From the NCBI RefSeq assembly GCF_017744395.1, contig NZ_JAGIBI010000001.1:806001-870000 (forward strand): a stretch of DNA of 64,000 bases. The letters are read 5' to 3'. Origin of the DNA: Herbaspirillum sp. (GTDB taxonomy: Bacteria; Pseudomonadota; Gammaproteobacteria; Burkholderiales; Burkholderiaceae_D). Of this stretch, positions 63,995 to 64,000 are shown one piece after another. The position numbers were made by a program, and so were the translations under genes. Under the pieces are notes generated by a model. It had not been told where the DNA came from, made no database searches, and saw only the letters and a list, made by a program, of their open reading frames with translations. The number at the start of each line of letters is the position of its first letter. The stretch's first letter is position 1.

Positions 63995-64000
63995 CCAAGA

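Overview
The window reads as a piece of the chromosome of a high-GC betaproteobacterium. The protein sequences and gene orders (gmk-rpoZ-spoT, tsaB-rimI-uracil glycosylase, alr and radA beside lplT, and an EpsE/EpsF/EpsG polysaccharide export set) fit the Oxalobacteraceae, and Herbaspirillum or a close relative is my best guess. That is an inference from remembered family resemblance, not from a search. Coding density is high, most genes look vertically inherited, and I see no insertion sequence, prophage, CRISPR array or rRNA operon.

Layout: 1-1450, end of a cystine-type ABC uptake operon (binding protein and permease, separated by a terminator-like hairpin). 1544-4727, a small secreted protein, then ompR-envZ with a coupled gene whose product resembles flagellar FlhE. 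4734-8741 (leftward), alr, the cystine symporter tcyP and radA, with lplT divergent. 10322-13665 (leftward), the overlapping chain tsaB-rimI-uracil DNA glycosylase-DUF1853. 13777-17347, a thioredoxin-like protein, a LysR regulator, a small DUF4148 protein and lysC. 17400-17600, tRNA-Ser(GCU) with a clear promoter and terminator. 17659-19712, a lower-GC two-gene cassette (an EEP-family hydrolase and an FAD monooxygenase) that looks acquired. 19896-23170, a two-gene c-di-GMP operon. 23315-30498, housekeeping genes (hemW, rdgB, rph, yicC, gmk, rpoZ, spoT). 30581-32431, azoR with a divergent LysR gene.

32880-52770 is a Wzy-dependent exopolysaccharide locus. It encodes the outer-membrane export protein, chain-length regulator and kinase, flippase, polymerase/ligase, three glycosyltransferases, a priming glucosyl-1-phosphate transferase, a GH5-like hydrolase, a beta-barrel, acyl- and acetyltransferases, a deacetylase, and an unusual in-frame fusion of a GMC oxidoreductase with an aldo/keto reductase. 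The N-terminus of the kinase matches the tandem 24-residue pattern of the MshEN c-di-GMP receptor domain. This suggests direct control of exopolysaccharide export by the second messenger that the nearby EAL/GGDEF proteins may handle.

52784-61106 holds a DUF3422 protein, greB, a tandem-domain methylglyoxal synthase, a membrane protein, an EAL-HDOD protein, rlmJ and a ClC channel. 61116-63940 is the molybdate module: a short ModE, a ModE-box operator, and modABC with a short ModC. The last bases carry a terminator for a leftward gene outside the window.
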